A stretch of DNA of 64,000 nt, taken from Arthrobacter sp. M4 (lineage in GTDB: Bacteria; Actinomycetota; Actinomycetes; Actinomycetales; Micrococcaceae). The stretch is taken from positions 310,001 through 374,000 of the forward strand of contig NZ_JAIWYX010000002.1 in NCBI RefSeq assembly GCF_020251205.1. The letters run 5' to 3'. Shown here one piece after another: positions 1-8,763 of the stretch. The number at the start of each line of letters is the position of its first letter. Positions within the stretch are counted from its first letter, which is position 1. The position numbers and the translations under genes are program-made. Under the pieces are notes generated by a model. The model was not told where the DNA came from and ran no database searches. It was given only the letters and a program-made list of their open reading frames with translations.

Positions 1-48
1 TGCTTCCCGGACAGCGTCAGATAGCCGCGGATTGGAGGCGCGTGTCAT
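1..48 (-). CDS. prmC: peptide chain release factor N5-glutamine methyltransferase, N-terminal fragment
   Basis: Only the first 16 codons are inside the window, reading MTRASNPRLSDAVREA on the minus strand and running off the left edge. The call rests mostly on position: it begins 15 bp after the prfA stop codon, where actinobacteria normally carry prmC (hemK). That enzyme methylates the glutamine of the GGQ motif in RF1 and RF2. The fragment is too short to contain the methyltransferase motifs. Expression is probably coupled to prfA. The start is inferred from the spacing. Confidence 0.6.
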   Translation of the reverse strand, partial: MTRASNPRLSDAVREA

Positions 49-63
49 GCGAGCGGCCGCGGG

Positions 64-1137
64 TTATTCGCCAATGGCGTCCAGCCGAGCCTGTTCGTCC
101 ATGTCGATGGCCGACTGGATAACCGGCTCGAGGTCGCCGTTCATAACGGCGTCAAGGTTGTACGCCTTGTATCCGGTGCGGTGGTCCGCGATGCGGTTTT
201 CCGGGAAGTTGTAGGTCCGGATACGTTCCGAGCGGTCCATCGTCCGGATCTGGGACTTGCGTGCCTCAGCGTTTTCAGCGTCGATCTGTTCCTGCTGGTG
301 TGCAAGGAGGCGGGCGCGCAGGACGCGCATGGCCGCTTCGCGGTTCTGGAGCTGGGACTTCTCATTCTGCATCGCCACCACGATCCCTGTGGGCAGGTGG
401 GTGATCCGAACGGCGGAGTCGGTGGTGTTGACCGACTGTCCACCCGGCCCGGACGAGCGGTACACGTCAATCTTGAGGTCGTTCTGGTTGATTTCGATCT
501 CTTCGGGCTCGTCAACCTCGGGGAAGACCAGCACACCCGCCGCAGAAGTGTGGATGCGGCCTTGGGACTCCGTGGCCGGCACGCGCTGTACGCGGTGTAC
601 GCCGCCTTCAAACTTGAGGCGCGCCCAAACACCTTCGGCGGGGTCGTTCGAGGAACCCTTAATGGCCATTTGCGCGTCCTTGTAGCCACCAAGGTCCGAT
701 TCCGTGTAGGAAATGAGCTCGGTCTTCCAGCCGCGAGCCTCCGCGTAGCGGCTGTACATCCGCAGCAGGTCGCCGGCAAAAAGTGCAGCTTCCTCGCCGC
801 CTTCACCGCCCTTAACCTCAATAATCACGTTGCGGGCGTCGTCGGGGTCACGCGGAATGAGCAAACGGCGAAGTTTTTCCTGGGCAGAGGGGAGCTGTTC
901 CTCGATCTCCTCCACCTCGGCTGCAAAATCGGGGTCCTCTCCGGCCATCTCCTTGGCTGCGTCAAGGTCGTCCGTCAAGCCGCGCCACCGGTTGTACGCC
1001 TCGACGATCCCCTGAAGCTGCGCTGACCGCCGCCCCAGCTTCCGGGCCAACGACTGATCGGCATAAACGGCAGGGTCACTTAACTGCTTCTGGATATCCG
1101 CATGCTCATCCAGCAGTCCCTGAACGGACTCAAACAT
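64..1137 (-). CDS. prfA: peptide chain release factor 1 (RF1)
   Basis: Class I release factor of 357 residues that reads UAA and UAG in the ribosomal A site and triggers peptidyl-tRNA hydrolysis. The catalytic loop [16 protein letters not shown] carries the GGQ motif, and PATESQGR contains the RF1-type anticodon-like PxT element, which separates it from RF2 (prfB, also in this window). I chose the ATG at 1135-1137 because AGAGAG lies 7 nt upstream. A TTG two codons earlier would sit too close to that ribosome-binding site. It follows rho in the same direction after about 340 bp and is followed by prmC, the enzyme expected to methylate its GGQ glutamine. Confidence 0.97.
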   Translation of the reverse strand: MFESVQGLLDEHADIQKQLSDPAVYADQSLARKLGRRSAQLQGIVEAYNRWRGLTDDLDAAKEMAGEDPDFAAEVEEIEEQLPSAQEKLRRLLIPRDPDDARNVIIEVKGGEGGEEAALFAGDLLRMYSRYAEARGWKTELISYTESDLGGYKDAQMAIKGSSNDPAEGVWARLKFEGGVHRVQRVPATESQGRIHTSAAGVLVFPEVDEPEEIEINQNDLKIDVYRSSGPGGQSVNTTDSAVRITHLPTGIVVAMQNEKSQLQNREAAMRVLRARLLAHQQEQIDAENAEARKSQIRTMDRSERIRTYNFPENRIADHRTGYKAYNLDAVMNGDLEPVIQSAIDMDEQARLDAIGE

Positions 1138-1310
1138 TTTCAAACTCTCTTTCGTTCTGCACCTAGTTTAGTCAGGCGCAAAGAACACTTCCGCCAGAAT
1201 TGGGGCTGGGAGACGGGCCGAAAACATGGTGTCACGTGCATTTTTCGGCCCGGGAGCGGCATAAGGGGACCGGGCAGGGGCTCGACGCGAACTTGCGTGC
1301 GCGGGCCCTG

Positions 1311-1366
1311 TCCACTGTCCACTGTCCACTGTTCACTGTTCACTGTTCACTGTTCACTGTTCACTG
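1311..1366. repeat. heptanucleotide tandem repeat, 8 copies
   Basis: Eight uninterrupted 7-bp units: three TCCACTG copies followed by five TTCACTG copies, differing only at the second base and ordered by variant. The array lies between rho and prfA. A 7-bp unit would shift frame if translated, but no gene covers it, so any effect would be on spacing or mRNA structure. Confidence 0.95.
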
Positions 1367-1412
1367 TCCGGTGCATTGTGGCTCATGCACGCCGCCTGTT
1401 AGCCACAATGCG

Positions 1413-1474
1413 AAGGGGCGGGGGCGGAAAATCCGCGCGGCGCACCACGCGAAGGTTCCGTCACCCCGCCCCTT
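1413..1474 (-). terminator. terminator-like nested hairpins downstream of rho
   Basis: AAGGGGCGGGG (1413-1423) pairs with CCCCGCCCCTT (1464-1474) just past the rho stop. A small hairpin, GCGGA/TCCGC (1424-1428 and 1432-1436), lies inside the loop. Next to it GCATTGTGGCT (1373-1383) pairs with AGCCACAATGC (1401-1411). Neither is followed by a clear U-run, so this could be a terminator, a 3'-end stabiliser or a Rho-dependent site. Confidence 0.4.
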
Positions 1475-1480
1475 AGGCAG

Positions 1481-3565
1481 CTATTTGTCGTTGTCCGACT
1501 TGGCTCCAAGCGTCGTCTTCTGCACCTGCATAAGGAACTCAACGTTGCTTTGCGTGTCCCGGATCTTGTTGGTTAGGAGCTCGAGGCTCTGCTGCTGTTC
1601 CAGTCCCGAGAGGACGCGGCGCAGCTTCCACATGATCTTAACTTCCTCGGACGAGAGCAGGTTCTCCTCACGGCGCGTGCCGGACGCGTTGACGTCCACG
1701 GCAGGGAAGATACGCTTGTCTGCCAACTGGCGGGACAGGCGCAATTCCATGTTGCCCGTGCCTTTGAACTCCTCGAAGATGACTTCATCCATCTTGGAGC
1801 CAGTCTCCACAAGCGCGGTGGCCAGGATGGTGAGCGAGCCGCCGTTCTCGATGTTGCGGGCAGCACCGAAGAACCGCTTGGGCGGGTACAGCGCTGCGGA
1901 GTCGACACCACCGGACAGGATGCGGCCCGAGGCGGGGGCAGCGAGGTTGTAGGCGCGTCCCAGTCGGGTCATCGAGTCCAAGAGGACAACGACGTCCATG
2001 CCCATTTCCACCAGGCGCTTGGCGCGCTCGATGGACAGCTCGGCCACCGTGGTGTGGTCGTCGGCAGGGCGGTCGAACGTGGAGGCGATGACCTCACCCT
2101 TGACCGTCCGCTGCATGTCGGTGACTTCTTCGGGGCGCTCATCCACCAGGACCATCATGAGGTGAACCTCAGGGTTGTTGATGGTGATCGCATTGGCAAT
2201 GGACTGCAGGATGAGCGTCTTGCCAGCCTTGGGCGGCGAGACGATCAAGCCGCGCTGGCCCTTACCGATGGGAGCCACGAGGTCGATGACACGGGGGCCA
2301 ATCTTCTTTGGATCCGTTTCCAGGCGCAGGCGCTCGGAGGGGTACAGCGGAACCAGCTTGGCGAACTCAACGCGGTCCTTCAGCTCTTCCGGCGACTTGC
2401 CATTGACGGAGGTGACTCGGACCAGGGCGTTGAACTTCTGGCGGTTGGACTGTCCACGGTCCTCGTTATCGCGGGGCGCGCGGATGGCACCGACGACGGC
2501 GTCGCCCTTGCGCAGGTTGTGCTTCTTGACCTGTGCAAGCGAGACGTAAACGTCGTTCGGACCGGGGAGGTAACCGGAAGTCCGGATGAACGCGTAGTTC
2601 TCCAGGACGTCGAGGATGCCGGCAACCGGCAACAGCACGTCGTCTTCGCTGATCTCGATTTCGTCGACATCAGGGCCCTGATTCCGCCCGCGACGACGGT
2701 CATTGCGGTCACGGAAGCGTTCGCGGGGACCGCTTTCGCGGGTTTCCTGACCCTGGCGTTCGTTGCGGTCGCGGCGGTTACGGCGGCTGCGGCGGCTACC
2801 ACCCTCTTCGCCTTCGGTCTCCTCACGGCGGGGACGTTCACGGCGTTCCGTGCGCTGGGGCTGTTCGACGGCGGGTGCCTCTGTGCGTGCCTCAGCCTCA
2901 GCGGGGCGGGCTTCCGCAGCAGGCGCTTCCGCTGCCTGTGCTTCTCCGGCCTCCCCGCCCTGGGCAGGTGCAGCTTCGCCTCGGCGGCGGTTGCGCGTGC
3001 GCGGCTGGCGACGTTCAGTCGCCTCAGCGGCAGGCGCGGTTGCCGGAGCAGCGGCTTCGGGGGCCGTGGCTTCCGCCGGTGCTGCAGCTTCTGCTGGCGC
3101 TGCGCCACGGGCAGGCGCCGCAGTTTCAGCAGGTGCCGCCGTCTCGACGGCGGGCTCAGCTGGCGCCGCTACAACGCCGTCGCTGCTTGCCCGGCGGCTG
3201 CGGCCACGGCCACGGGCACGTGTGCCTTCGGCCTGTGGCGCTTCAGCGGCAGGTGCTTCGCCGACTTTGGCCGCGGGAACGGCTTCGGCAGGAGCAGCCT
3301 CGGCCTGCGCTGCAGCCGGGGCCTTCCCGGCCGTGCGGGATGTCTTGGTTGTCGGAGTGCCTGCACGATGGGCCGAAATTGCGGCCACGAGGTCACCCTT
3401 GCGCATGCGCGAACCGCCGGAAATCCCGAGCTGGCTGGCGAGAGCCTGAAGCTGGGCGAGCTTCAGGCCTGCAAGACCGCTGCTCTTGGCGGGTGCGGTC
3501 GTTGACGAAGCGTCCGCGGAAGTTGATGTGTCCACAGCTGGTGCCAGCTCAGTGGTTTCTGTCAC
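1481..3565 (-). CDS. rho: transcription termination factor Rho
   Basis: Hexameric RNA-dependent ATPase that ends transcription, 694 residues. The order is a Rho_N/SAP-like helical segment (about residues 29-67), a long Ala/Glu/Arg-rich insert to about residue 300 typical of actinobacterial Rho, an RNA-binding cold-shock-like domain (VAGILDVLENYAFIRTSGY) and a RecA-like core with P-loop SPPKAGKT and the Walker B region VVVLLDSMTRLGRAYN. The start is GTG with AAGGA 7 nt upstream, inside the palindrome GAAGGATCCTTC (3566-3577). It lies downstream of thrB after a 306 bp leader and upstream of prfA, the usual actinobacterial order. The insert makes it much longer than the roughly 420-residue E. 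coli protein. Confidence 0.97.
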   Translation of the reverse strand: MTETTELAPAVDTSTSADASSTTAPAKSSGLAGLKLAQLQALASQLGISGGSRMRKGDLVAAISAHRAGTPTTKTSRTAGKAPAAAQAEAAPAEAVPAAKVGEAPAAEAPQAEGTRARGRGRSRRASSDGVVAAPAEPAVETAAPAETAAPARGAAPAEAAAPAEATAPEAAAPATAPAAEATERRQPRTRNRRRGEAAPAQGGEAGEAQAAEAPAAEARPAEAEARTEAPAVEQPQRTERRERPRREETEGEEGGSRRSRRNRRDRNERQGQETRESGPRERFRDRNDRRRGRNQGPDVDEIEISEDDVLLPVAGILDVLENYAFIRTSGYLPGPNDVYVSLAQVKKHNLRKGDAVVGAIRAPRDNEDRGQSNRQKFNALVRVTSVNGKSPEELKDRVEFAKLVPLYPSERLRLETDPKKIGPRVIDLVAPIGKGQRGLIVSPPKAGKTLILQSIANAITINNPEVHLMMVLVDERPEEVTDMQRTVKGEVIASTFDRPADDHTTVAELSIERAKRLVEMGMDVVVLLDSMTRLGRAYNLAAPASGRILSGGVDSAALYPPKRFFGAARNIENGGSLTILATALVETGSKMDEVIFEEFKGTGNMELRLSRQLADKRIFPAVDVNASGTRREENLLSSEEVKIMWKLRRVLSGLEQQQSLELLTNKIRDTQSNVEFLMQVQKTTLGAKSDNDK

Positions 3566-3871
3566 GAAGGATCCTTCCCCCTCGACGGCGTCCGGACCAG
3601 ATGCTGGACGCGATGATTTGTTCTGGGCTGCAGTTCAGATCTGTAGCCGATGTTTCGGCCTTGCCGACGATGTCGGCCAGCAGGACCGGTACTGATTCGC
3701 CTTCAGATGTCCCATACGTGGCGGGACTACGGGCTGTCGATACAGGATACGGAGCATTATCTGCGGGTACCTGTGACAGGCCAAGAGGAGACGGCACCGG
3801 AGACTACGGCACAGTCGAGGACGGAACGGACAACTAGGTCCTGATCCATTGTCGGGGAACTGCCCGCGGCA
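3566..3871. other. rho 5' leader / thrB-rho intergenic region
   Basis: This 306 bp gap lies between the thrB stop and the rho GTG. Short open frames cross it on both strands but show no domain or convincing start. It probably carries the rho promoter and a long leader; Rho genes often control themselves through their leader RNA. Apart from the palindrome over the ribosome-binding site (3566-3577) I see no defined structure. Confidence 0.55.
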
Positions 3872-4846
3872 TTACCGCCGGTGCACCTCCACTTTAGCAC
3901 CTTCAACGTCCACTGCCAGCTTCAACACCCGCCACGTGATTTCCGGGCTGTTGTCCGCAGTGAAGTCGGTGATGAACGAAACGACCCGATCGGCCTCTTC
4001 ATCGCCATTCGCCAGCGCAAGGACGGTGGGTCCGGCGCCCGAAACAACGGCTGCGTGGCCTGCCCTGCGGAGACCGTAGATGAGGTCGGCGCTTGGGCGC
4101 ATGGCCTCTGCCCTGTAACTCTGGTGCAAGTAATCTTCCGTGCCGGGAAGCAGGAGTTCCGGGTGCTGTGTCAAAGCATGTACCAGCAGCGCGGCCCGGC
4201 CAGCATTCATGGCGGCGGCATGATGGCCGATTGAGGCAGGCAACAAAGCACGAGCTGCTTCGGTGGACAGTTCGAAATCGGGAACAGCAACCACGGGAAC
4301 AACCGACGGCGACACGTCGGCTCGAGTGCTGCTGTACTGTTCGCTGTCCTGCCATGACAGCGCCAATCCGCCGAAAATCGCAGGAGCGACGTTGTCCGGG
4401 TGCCCTTCCATCTCGCTGGTGACCTGCAGAATCCAGTTCCGGTCCCGTTGCGATTCGGCCGGCACTAGCTGGTTTGCGGCCGTGACCGCCGCAACCACGG
4501 CTGATGCCGAAGACCCCAGGCCGCGGCCATGTGGGCTCACGTTGTCGGCAGTTATTCGAAGACCCCCATGCCTGTAGCCGAGGCGTTCCAAGGCGGAATT
4601 TATGGCGCGGACCACCAAGTGGCTGGCGTCACGGGGCAGGGTGTCAGCCCCCTCACCGGAGAGCTCGAATTCGAGCTCTCCGGTGTCCAGGGTGTCCACA
4701 GTCAAGGTGTCGTAAAGAGACAGAGCGAGGCCGAGGCTGTCGTATCCAGGCCCCAGATTCGCGCTTGTTCCAGGAACCCGTACCGTGACGCGCTGGCCTG
4801 CGGCGATCGTCTGCAGCGCGGTCGCGGTGGGCTGCGATGAATCCAC
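3872..4846 (-). CDS. thrB: homoserine kinase
   Basis: GHMP-family kinase of 324 residues that phosphorylates L-homoserine with ATP to O-phosphohomoserine, the substrate of threonine synthase. The ATP loop PHGRGLGSSASAVVAAV and the C-terminal GHMP motif SGAGPTVLALAN are both present, and VRVPGTSANLGPGYDSLG is the usual family N-terminus. Start is GTG, 2 bp after the thrC stop, so it is co-transcribed and likely coupled in hom-thrC-thrB. Length is normal. Confidence 0.96.
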   Translation of the reverse strand: MDSSQPTATALQTIAAGQRVTVRVPGTSANLGPGYDSLGLALSLYDTLTVDTLDTGELEFELSGEGADTLPRDASHLVVRAINSALERLGYRHGGLRITADNVSPHGRGLGSSASAVVAAVTAANQLVPAESQRDRNWILQVTSEMEGHPDNVAPAIFGGLALSWQDSEQYSSTRADVSPSVVPVVAVPDFELSTEAARALLPASIGHHAAAMNAGRAALLVHALTQHPELLLPGTEDYLHQSYRAEAMRPSADLIYGLRRAGHAAVVSGAGPTVLALANGDEEADRVVSFITDFTADNSPEITWRVLKLAVDVEGAKVEVHRR

Positions 4847-4848
4847 TG

Positions 4849-5952
4849 TTATTTGTCTTCCAGTCCCAGTTCTGCTGCCACTGTAACGACGTCGTTGGCA
4901 ACCTTGACGGGCTCGACGTCGCTACCGTCTTCGGTGCGGAGCGCCCACTGTGGGTCCTTGAGTCCATGGCCGGTGACCGTGATGACAATTGTCTTGCCGG
5001 AAGGCACTTCGCCTGCGGCGTGCTTCTTGATCAGCCCGGCAACACCTGCAGCCGAGCCTGGCTCAACGAACACACCTTCCTTGGAAGAGAGCCAGCGGTG
5101 GGCTGCCAGAATCTCTTCGTCCGTAACGGCGTCGATAAGTCCGCCGGACTCGTCACGCGCAGCAACGGCGGTGTCCCACGACGCCGGGTTTCCGATGCGA
5201 ATGGCCGTGGCGATGGTGTCCGGCTCGGTGATCGGGTGGCCAGCCACGAATGGCGCGGCACCGGCAGCCTGGAAGCCCCACATAATCGGCGTCTTCGTGG
5301 AAACAGCCGGCAATATACCCTTGGCTGTCTCGTAGGGGGCTGCGTACTCCTTGTAGCCCTTCCAGTAGGCGCTGATGTTTCCAGCGTTTCCGACAGGCAG
5401 GACATGGATGTCCGGTGCGTCGCCGAGGGAGTCGACTACCTCGAACGCGCCCGTCTTCTGGCCCTCGATACGGGCAGGGTTGACAGAGTTGACCAGGAAT
5501 ACCGGGTAAGACTCGTTGAGCTTGCGGGCAATGTCCAGGCAGTTGTCAAAGTTGCCGTCCACCTGTAGGAGGGTTGCACCGTGGGCGATGGCCTGGCTGA
5601 GCTTGCCCATGGAAATCTTGCCCTCGGGAACAAGCACCGCACACTTCAGGCCCGCAGCGGTGGCGTAAGCCGCCGCCGATGCCGATGTGTTGCCGGTGGA
5701 GGCGCATACAACTGCCTTGGCTCCTGCCTCGACGGCTGCAGTCATTGCCATGGTCATGCCGCGGTCCTTGAACGAACCGGTGGGGTTCATGCCCTCCACC
5801 TTCAGGTAGACCGTGGATCCAGTGAGCTCGGAAAGCTTTTGTGCATGGACCAGCGGGGTGCCGCCTTCGCCGAGCGTGATGACCTTGGTGGCTTCCGTTA
5901 CCGGCAAACGATCAGCGTATTCGCGGATTACCCCGCGCCATTGGTGAGCCAC
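4849..5952 (-). CDS. thrC: threonine synthase
   Basis: PLP enzyme of 367 residues that converts O-phospho-L-homoserine to L-threonine and phosphate. The PLP lysine is K62 in [15 protein letters not shown], and the phosphate-binding glycine loop [12 protein letters not shown] is present. This is the shorter actinobacterial class rather than the roughly 430-residue E. coli type. Start is GTG directly abutting the hom stop (TAAGTG), so translation is probably coupled. It is the middle gene of the threonine branch. Confidence 0.96.
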   Translation of the reverse strand: MAHQWRGVIREYADRLPVTEATKVITLGEGGTPLVHAQKLSELTGSTVYLKVEGMNPTGSFKDRGMTMAMTAAVEAGAKAVVCASTGNTSASAAAYATAAGLKCAVLVPEGKISMGKLSQAIAHGATLLQVDGNFDNCLDIARKLNESYPVFLVNSVNPARIEGQKTGAFEVVDSLGDAPDIHVLPVGNAGNISAYWKGYKEYAAPYETAKGILPAVSTKTPIMWGFQAAGAAPFVAGHPITEPDTIATAIRIGNPASWDTAVAARDESGGLIDAVTDEEILAAHRWLSSKEGVFVEPGSAAGVAGLIKKHAAGEVPSGKTIVITVTGHGLKDPQWALRTEDGSDVEPVKVANDVVTVAAELGLEDK

Positions 5953-7278
5953 TTAGACCCCTTCTACCCGCAGTACGGATGTCACAGAATTGATGATTTC
6001 GAGGCCCTTGACTGCCTCGACGGTTGCAGCGAGGGCTGCCTCGCTGGCACGGTGCGTAATGATCCTCAGTTCCGCTGACTCCGCCTGGGATTCAGCGTCA
6101 CGGTGGATCGTTTGGCGCATGATCTCAATTGAGACCCCGTGCTCTGCAAAAATGTGGGCAATTTTGGCCAAGACACCGGGCTGGTCAGCAACATCGAGGC
6201 CGATGTAGTAGCTGGTGCTGGATGCGGCAATTGGCAGGGCGGGAACGTGGCCAGTGGTTGTCTCGGTTCGAGCCGGGCCCCCAAGCACGAGTCGGCGTGC
6301 AGCCGAGACGAGGTCGCCGAGCACTGCAGAGGCGGTGGGAGTTCCGCCTGCACCTTGGCCATAGAACATCAGTTCGCCGGCGTTCTCGGCCTCTACGAAG
6401 ACAGCATTGAAAGCGCCACGGACCGCCGCCAAGGGGTGTTCCCGCGGGAGAAGCGTCGGGTGGACCCGCACGGAGATGCCTTCGCCGCCATTGCCGTGGA
6501 CGGAATTCTGGACCTTTTCGGCGATAGCAAGCAGTTTGATGACAAAACCAGCGTCCTTCGCTGCGGCGATGTCTGCGGCACTGACCTTGGTGATGCCCTC
6601 GCAATAGACGTTCTCCAGCGCAAACCGCGTGTGGAAAGCCAGGGAGGCGAGGATTGCGGCCTTCGCGGCCGCGTCGTGGCCCTCAATGTCGGCAGTAGGG
6701 TCGGCTTCGGCGTAGCCCAGGCGCTGTGCTTCTGCGAGTGCGTCGGCAAACTGTGCCCCGGTGGAATCCATCTGGTCGAGGATGTAGTTGGTGGTGCCAT
6801 TGACTATGCCGAGGACACGGGTGATGCGGTCCCCAGAAAGGCTGTCCCGAATAGGACGGATGATCGGGATGGCACCAGCCACAGCCGCCTCGTAGGAAAG
6901 CTGGACACCGGCCTTATCAGCTTCTTCGTAAAGACGGGGACCATCCTGAGCCAGAAGGGCCTTGTTTCCCGTTACAACGCCAGCCCCATTCTGGATAGCG
7001 GTGACAATCAGCGACCGGGCCGGCTCGATTCCGCCCATGAGCTCAATGACGAGGTCGGCGTCCTTAACGAGGGTCTCGGCGTCGGTCGTGAAGAGCTCCC
7101 TGGGCAGCTCGACGTCGCGGGGAGAATCGATATTGCGCACTGCGATTCCGCTGAGCAAGAGCTGGGCTCCAGTCCGGGCGGCTAGCGCTTCGGCGTCGTC
7201 AATGAGAATTCGAGCGACCTGTGCCCCCACGTTGCCACAGCCCAGCAGGGCCACCTTCAGGGTTCGCACTTCAGTCAT
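5953..7278 (-). CDS. hom: homoserine dehydrogenase
   Basis: 441-residue NAD(P)-dependent enzyme that reduces aspartate semialdehyde to homoserine, the branch point to threonine and methionine. The Rossmann motif is LLGCGNVGAQVA near the N-terminus, followed by the catalytic domain (NGTTNYILDQM, EADPTADIEGHDAAAKAAILA). A C-terminal ACT domain begins near YYIGLDVADQPGVLAKIAHI and is the likely site of threonine feedback. It overlaps the 3' end of lysA by 8 bp and abuts thrC. Confidence 0.97.
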   Translation of the reverse strand: MTEVRTLKVALLGCGNVGAQVARILIDDAEALAARTGAQLLLSGIAVRNIDSPRDVELPRELFTTDAETLVKDADLVIELMGGIEPARSLIVTAIQNGAGVVTGNKALLAQDGPRLYEEADKAGVQLSYEAAVAGAIPIIRPIRDSLSGDRITRVLGIVNGTTNYILDQMDSTGAQFADALAEAQRLGYAEADPTADIEGHDAAAKAAILASLAFHTRFALENVYCEGITKVSAADIAAAKDAGFVIKLLAIAEKVQNSVHGNGGEGISVRVHPTLLPREHPLAAVRGAFNAVFVEAENAGELMFYGQGAGGTPTASAVLGDLVSAARRLVLGGPARTETTTGHVPALPIAASSTSYYIGLDVADQPGVLAKIAHIFAEHGVSIEIMRQTIHRDAESQAESAELRIITHRASEAALAATVEAVKGLEIINSVTSVLRVEGV

Positions 7279-8758
7279 TCGCCACTCCCATGTCGCGGTT
7301 CAAGAGATCTTCTTCGGTTTCCCCGCGGACGATCAGCCGGGCCGCTCCGTTGCGCACGGCAACAATGCCCGGTCGGGCCAAGTAGTTGTAATTGCTCGAG
7401 AGCGCCCAACAGTACGCGCCGGTCCCGGGTACGGCGAGCAGATCACCGGCTGCCACGTCCTCGGGCAGATATACATCTCTAACAACTATGTCGCCGCTCT
7501 CGCAATGTTTGCCCACCACTCGGGACAGCTGCGGCGCCGCCACGGAACTTCTGGAGGCCAAAACTGCCGAATAATCGGCGTCATACAGCACCGGACGGGC
7601 GTTGTCGCTCATGCCGCCGTCCACCGACACATACCGTCGCGGATACGTAACGTTTGCCGCGCCAGCGTCATTGCCGGCTCCATCCCCGGCAGGCGCGTCC
7701 ACCCGAACTGTCTTCAGCGTGCCCACCTCGTAAAGGGTAAAAGTGGTGCTGCCCACAATCGCGCGTCCCGGTTCGATGGAGATCCGCGGCGCGGTTATGC
7801 CGAGGCGTGTACAGGTGGAGCGAACGACGCTGGCCATTGCGGCGGCAATCTCAGCAGGCGGCCTCGGAGTGTCCACCGGGGTGTAGGCAATCCCATATCC
7901 GCCCCCTAAATCCAGTTCCGGGAGCGCAATGCCGTACTTCTCCTGCATTGCGGCAAGAAAGACCAGGAGTTTCTCTGCGGCAAGGGCGAAGCCGTCGGGC
8001 TCGAAGATCTGCGAGCCGATGTGGCAGTGCAGCCCCAGCAGTTCGATGCCTTTGTGGGCAGTGGCGGCGGCAACCGCCTGCTCGGCCGCAGAGAGGCCTG
8101 CCTGGTCTGTGGAGTCCTCGGCCATCGACAGCCCGAACTTCTGGTCCTCATGGGCTGTGGCGATGAACTCGTGGGTGTGGGCATGAACACCGGGGGTCAG
8201 CCGGAGCATAACCTTCGCGGCGTCGCCCCGCTGGCTGGCAATGGCTGCAACACGGTCCAGCTCGTCCACGCTGTCCACGACAATTCGGCCGACACCCATA
8301 TCAAGGGCCCGATTGATCTCCGCGTCAGACTTGTTGTTGCCGTGGAGGCTCAGGTCGCGGCCCGGAATGCCTGCACGCGCAGCCACTGCGAGCTCACCAC
8401 CGGAACAGGTATCAAGGCGCAGTCCTTCGTCCGCGACCCAGGCGGCGACGGCAGTACACAGGAAGGACTTTCCCGCATAGTAGACGTCCACTCCCCCGCA
8501 AATGTCCTTGAATGCCTCGTCGAAAGCATCTTTGAACGCCCTTGCCCGGTTCCGGAAGTCCGGCTCACTCATCACAAAGAGCGGCGTGCCGAATTGCTTC
8601 TTAAGCTCGCTGACTGGGATGCCGTCGATGGTCAACTCGCCGGAACTGCCGCGTTGGACGTCCCCGGCCCAAATAGCGCTGCTCAGGGCATTCAGGTCCG
8701 CAGGAACGTCGAGCCAGGCCGGGGCCAGGGGGGACGCTGTGTGCACTTGCGCTTCCAT
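7271..8758 (-). CDS. lysA: diaminopimelate decarboxylase
   Basis: PLP-dependent fold-III decarboxylase of 495 residues, last step of lysine synthesis (meso-diaminopimelate to L-lysine plus CO2). The PLP lysine is K97 in VYYAGKSFL. HCHIGSQIFE and the glycine-rich DLGGGYGIAY loop bind the cofactor phosphate, and SVDGGMSDNARP and EPGRAIVGSTT are family blocks. The frame stays open upstream into argS, but the ATG at 8758, 5 bp past the argS stop, gives the expected N-terminus (MEAQVHTASPLAP). Confidence 0.96.
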   Translation of the reverse strand: MEAQVHTASPLAPAWLDVPADLNALSSAIWAGDVQRGSSGELTIDGIPVSELKKQFGTPLFVMSEPDFRNRARAFKDAFDEAFKDICGGVDVYYAGKSFLCTAVAAWVADEGLRLDTCSGGELAVAARAGIPGRDLSLHGNNKSDAEINRALDMGVGRIVVDSVDELDRVAAIASQRGDAAKVMLRLTPGVHAHTHEFIATAHEDQKFGLSMAEDSTDQAGLSAAEQAVAAATAHKGIELLGLHCHIGSQIFEPDGFALAAEKLLVFLAAMQEKYGIALPELDLGGGYGIAYTPVDTPRPPAEIAAAMASVVRSTCTRLGITAPRISIEPGRAIVGSTTFTLYEVGTLKTVRVDAPAGDGAGNDAGAANVTYPRRYVSVDGGMSDNARPVLYDADYSAVLASRSSVAAPQLSRVVGKHCESGDIVVRDVYLPEDVAAGDLLAVPGTGAYCWALSSNYNYLARPGIVAVRNGAARLIVRGETEEDLLNRDMGVAND

Positions 8759-8763
8759 GCCGC

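Larger units (their letters stand above)
1138..1480. other. rho-prfA intergenic region (no gene)
   Basis: This 343 bp gap separates rho from prfA on the minus strand. I see no credible gene. It holds a tandem heptamer array (1311-1366) and two sets of inverted repeats next to the rho stop (1373-1411 and 1413-1474). The prfA promoter should lie in the part nearest 1138, but I could not pick a convincing -10/-35 pair. Confidence 0.7.

Noticed and set aside
1311..1366. Could the heptamer array be a CRISPR-like repeat?
   Set aside because: Units are 7 bp with no spacers and no cas genes nearby; it is a plain tandem repeat.
2763..3449. Long plus-strand Ala/Arg-rich frames opposite the rho N-terminal insert
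   Set aside because: They arise from the repetitive, GC-rich Rho insert read in other frames.
3549..3797. Open frame of 82 codons on the minus strand upstream of rho
   Set aside because: It runs over the rho start in another frame, has no ribosome-binding site and no recognisable domain. Better read as leader.
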